A stretch of DNA of 64,000 nt from Paulownia fortunei (lineage: Eukaryota; Streptophyta; Magnoliopsida; Lamiales; Paulowniaceae), in contig CM033118.1 in NCBI GenBank assembly GCA_019321725.1, positions 12,488,071-12,552,070 of the forward strand. Direction: 5' to 3'. Shown here piece by piece: positions 61,386 to 64,000 of this stretch (position 1 is its first letter; each line of letters starts with the position of its first letter). The notes below the pieces were generated by a model. The model was not told where the DNA came from and did no database searches. It saw nothing but the letters and a program-made list of their open reading frames with translations. Made by a program: the position numbers and the translations under genes.

Positions 61386-62078
61386 ACTTTTGTGTGAAAA
61401 GTTAATTGAGATTGCAGAATTAAATATGGGGCTTGTGAGTACAAGTTCTTTAATTCCTTCTACTTTTTGGATGCTATGGTAAAACAATAAATTTGAACAT
61501 CACATATCCGTTGTTAGCATTCATTTGCACCAATGGGCAAGCTGAATCTAGTAATTAGCAGGTGAGCCAACTTCTTTGCACTTATTTGTTTCAGGATTTG
61601 CTCGTTCTATACCACCCATTTGATACTACCGATTGCAAATCATTAAACCATGATAATATTTTAGCAGTGGCACAAAATTTCCCACGGAGGGAAACGGAGT
61701 CCAATGACAAGATTTTTACTTAGATTTGCAAACTTAGAGGCCAAAGCAGAAATTTTTTTCAATTAAATTTGTGGCCGTCTTGTTAAGACTAAGTAAGTTG
61801 GTCAGCACAATGTTGCTCTTCGGCAATACAAGGCAATGCCTATGATAGGTAAGTAGATAAATGATTTGGTAAGAAAAGGAGGAGCAATATTAATCTTATT
61901 TTTCGGTCTCACATAAAACAAAAAAAAAGGAAAAAGAAAAACAATCATGAACTTCAAAGGAACCTTACCCCATTAAACAATGGGAATATCAGAGAGTAAT
62001 CACAGAACTGAAGATTACTCTCATAAGAACAAAATTAGGTGTGCTATAACATAAAAGCCGATGTAGGTGAAAGGCCAC
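61386..62078. other. Intergenic between convergent RIQ-like and TIM9 genes
   Basis: Holds the 3' ends of both genes. No additional gene is recognised. Confidence 0.6.
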
Positions 62079-62265
62079 TTAATCTGGCGTTGCAGCACCT
62101 TGGTTCAGCTCTGCAAATCTCATGCCAACGCGCATCGAATGCTTCAAGAACTTCTCAGCACATCTGCGAACACAAGTCTCCTCTTGCTTGTCTAGAGTTT
62201 TACGCCGAAAAGTGTCGACACAGTCAGTGAAACATCTTTCCACCAATGAATTATACATCCTTAAA
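62079..62265 (-). CDS. TIM9: Mitochondrial small import chaperone TIM9, last exon (partial)
   Basis: Intermembrane-space chaperone that forms a ring with TIM10 and carries hydrophobic precursors to the TIM22 complex. On the minus strand the exon begins after CTGCAG at 62,266 with the second part of a split codon and reads [12 protein letters not shown] through to GAATPD and TAA. That is 61 residues with both CX3C motifs (CFTDC and CVRRC) and the conserved [15 protein letters not shown] end. The expected N-terminal exon (about 30 residues ending in DS) is not found up to 64,000, so the upstream intron exceeds 1.7 kb and the start lies outside the window. Confidence 0.93.
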
Positions 62266-64000
62266 CTGCAGAAGAAAATCAAACATTACAACATTGCACT
62301 AAAAATACATGAAAAATATCATCATAATTTATGGTCTATTTGTTGTTTTTCCCACTAGCTAGGGGATCTAATTTGTTATAGACACGAATGAAAATTCTAA
62401 TAAAACAAGAATTGAAGTTAGATAAGGTAGTTTGGGCTAAAAAAGAAGAAAAGAAAAGGTTGTAAAACAAGTTAGTTCACAAAATATTTCACATAAATAT
62501 CCAATAGACAACGAATAATAACAAATAATGACGTTTATCAAGATCTCCAGCAGAAGATAAACCATGATTGTGTAAATAAAGTAAACAGATCCATTTACTT
62601 GACAGTCTCATGATATCAAGTTCTGTAAAGAGAAAAATGCAACCAGTAACAACAAAAACTACAATGTCAGATCCATGTAAAGGCAGGCTGAGCTCCTAAC
62701 AGCTCTCCAAAGAAAAAAAGCGTGAAACATTTATGCTATGTTCGGTTTTATTTCCCCCAACCATTTTAATTCTCCATACATGAAAACGTATTTGCCACTT
62801 TTATTTTCCAGGAATGGTATTTTCATTTTCCCAAAATACCAATCATTTATTACAATTTTTAAATAAACCTATAACCTATTATACCCCACTAACAACCACA
62901 AAATAATATTGACAAGACGTCCCACTAACCACAACAAAACAACCACTAACCAAAACAAAAAAATATTGACACATCATTTTTCTTAACAAAATTAGCTCTC
63001 CGACCCCACTACCGAGAATACATTCTCCCAAAACACTTCCTAGAAACGGCCAGAAATAACACCAAACATAGCATTATTTATTAATCCACATGAGGATGTA
63101 CATTGTAAAATTAGTATGTGTGACTTCCATACATGTACCAGTAATTCGTAAATTTTATTTTACGTCAGCAGCAACTAATCTCCCCTCCAGTTAATAAAGA
63201 CCTTGAAAGGAAATAGACGATACTGTAACAAGTCATCCCAGAACATCTGCCAAATCCTCTCTTGGACATACAATTCTTCCAAATTCTTATCAATTTTTTA
63301 TCAATTCTTTTATGCAACTGTAACTATGTAAATTAGCCTCAGATCTGTGAAGTCTCAATTGTTTCACATGGATTTATGGCAAAGGACTCCAATTATTGAC
63401 ATACATCAACAGACATGTATTACACCACAAAATTGCTTCTCTACTTTAAATAACATTACCTGAACCTCCCTTACCAAGTAAATTCCCATAAAGAAGTACT
63501 TAAAAGTCGTTGACTATTTGAATTTCAAAATCGCATATATACAACAAACCTGAAATAGACACTTTTCATCTCAGTTCATGCTTTTTGAGCCCAGGCAGGT
63601 CTATTCATCACACCGATGCAAGACCAAGAAAATATTCTTAAATTAATCCAACATGCTTACTGGAAATCATATACTATTTCTTTTAGGTAAGTTTGGCAGG
63701 AGGAGAAGATACTATATATATAGAAAGAGGTGGCAAACAAATAAGAATCAAATAAATCGACAGACAGAGAAATTAGCAAACTGAAAAGATTCAACTTTTG
63801 GAACCATAAAGCAGAGCAGACACAAAATAGTTTTTCAACTAAACAAAGCCTGTCGACACAAATTAGAGGTTTGATGCCCTATGGTAAAAATAATGAGAAT
63901 CAAACTAAAAATTGTGGGGAAAAAGATTAACTATCCCGGGCAAAGGTCAATGGCAGGACACTTGCAGCCAGATTTTTAAGAATTTCAGACGAATTAATGC
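62266..64000 (-). other. Upstream intron of TIM9 (to window end), no exon seen
   Basis: A+T-rich with no coding segment recognised on either strand. It includes the small inverted-repeat element at 62,735-63,072. It is assigned to a TIM9 intron only because the preceding exon was not found; it could also be a mis-assigned flank if the exon is lost. Confidence 0.5.
62735..63072. mobile_element. Small inverted-repeat element (probable hAT-type MITE), 338 bp
   Basis: The ends are GCTATGTTCGGTTTTATTTC and, inverted, GCTATGTTTGGTGTTATTTC, matching at 18 of 20 positions. The interior is C-rich and noncoding. A+T-rich flanks do not give an unambiguous 8-bp target duplication. Confidence 0.6.

Overview
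The window is nuclear DNA from a flowering plant, almost certainly a eudicot. It is A+T-rich and carries spliced genes with GT..AG introns, a CC-NB-LRR resistance gene family, berberine-bridge-enzyme-like (BBE) oxidase relics, a REM-type B3 gene, and Ty1/copia elements primed by initiator tRNA-Met. The species cannot be named from the sequence alone. I see no prokaryotic or organellar features.

Left third (1-22,700). A decayed copia integrase fragment lies at the left edge. It is followed by an intact single-exon CC-NB-LRR gene (4,877-7,867) with a probable 5'UTR intron. Next is a graveyard of BBE-like genes: a promoter/5' relic near 8.85-9.12 kb, a pseudogene (9,888-16,549) split by a 5.0-kb minus-strand copia element with a TTTAC target duplication, and a second pseudogene (20,099-21,717) with a stop, a lost flavin-binding His and a frameshift.

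Middle (22,700-37,500). This part holds a decayed MuDR-type transposase N-terminus, a purine-rich tract, a strong hairpin, and a 16-copy, 160-bp satellite with nested dimer and trimer higher-order structure. A second NB-LRR paralogue follows. Its leader region has been triplicated, its NB domain is split by a young copia element (two 506-bp LTRs with about nine differences), and its 3' half carries frameshifts.

Right part (37,500-64,000). A housekeeping block begins with a four-exon eL42/RPL36A ribosomal protein gene. The RPL36A 3' flank plus a REM/B3 gene has been duplicated in tandem. The left B3 copy is broken at a splice donor and truncated against a transposon. The right unit carries a third copia element upstream of an intact two-B3-domain gene (54,653-56,112). 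Beyond it are a two-exon TOM5 homologue (minus strand), a two-exon RIQ1/RIQ2-like DUF1118 thylakoid protein gene (plus strand) and the last exon of TIM9 (minus strand). TOM5 beside a DUF1118 gene matches the Arabidopsis At5g08040/At5g08050 neighbourhood as I remember it.

No undescribed molecular system is evident. The most notable signals are structural: the nested satellite, the recent inactivation of one of two NB-LRR paralogues, and the dated series of insertions into tandem duplicates.
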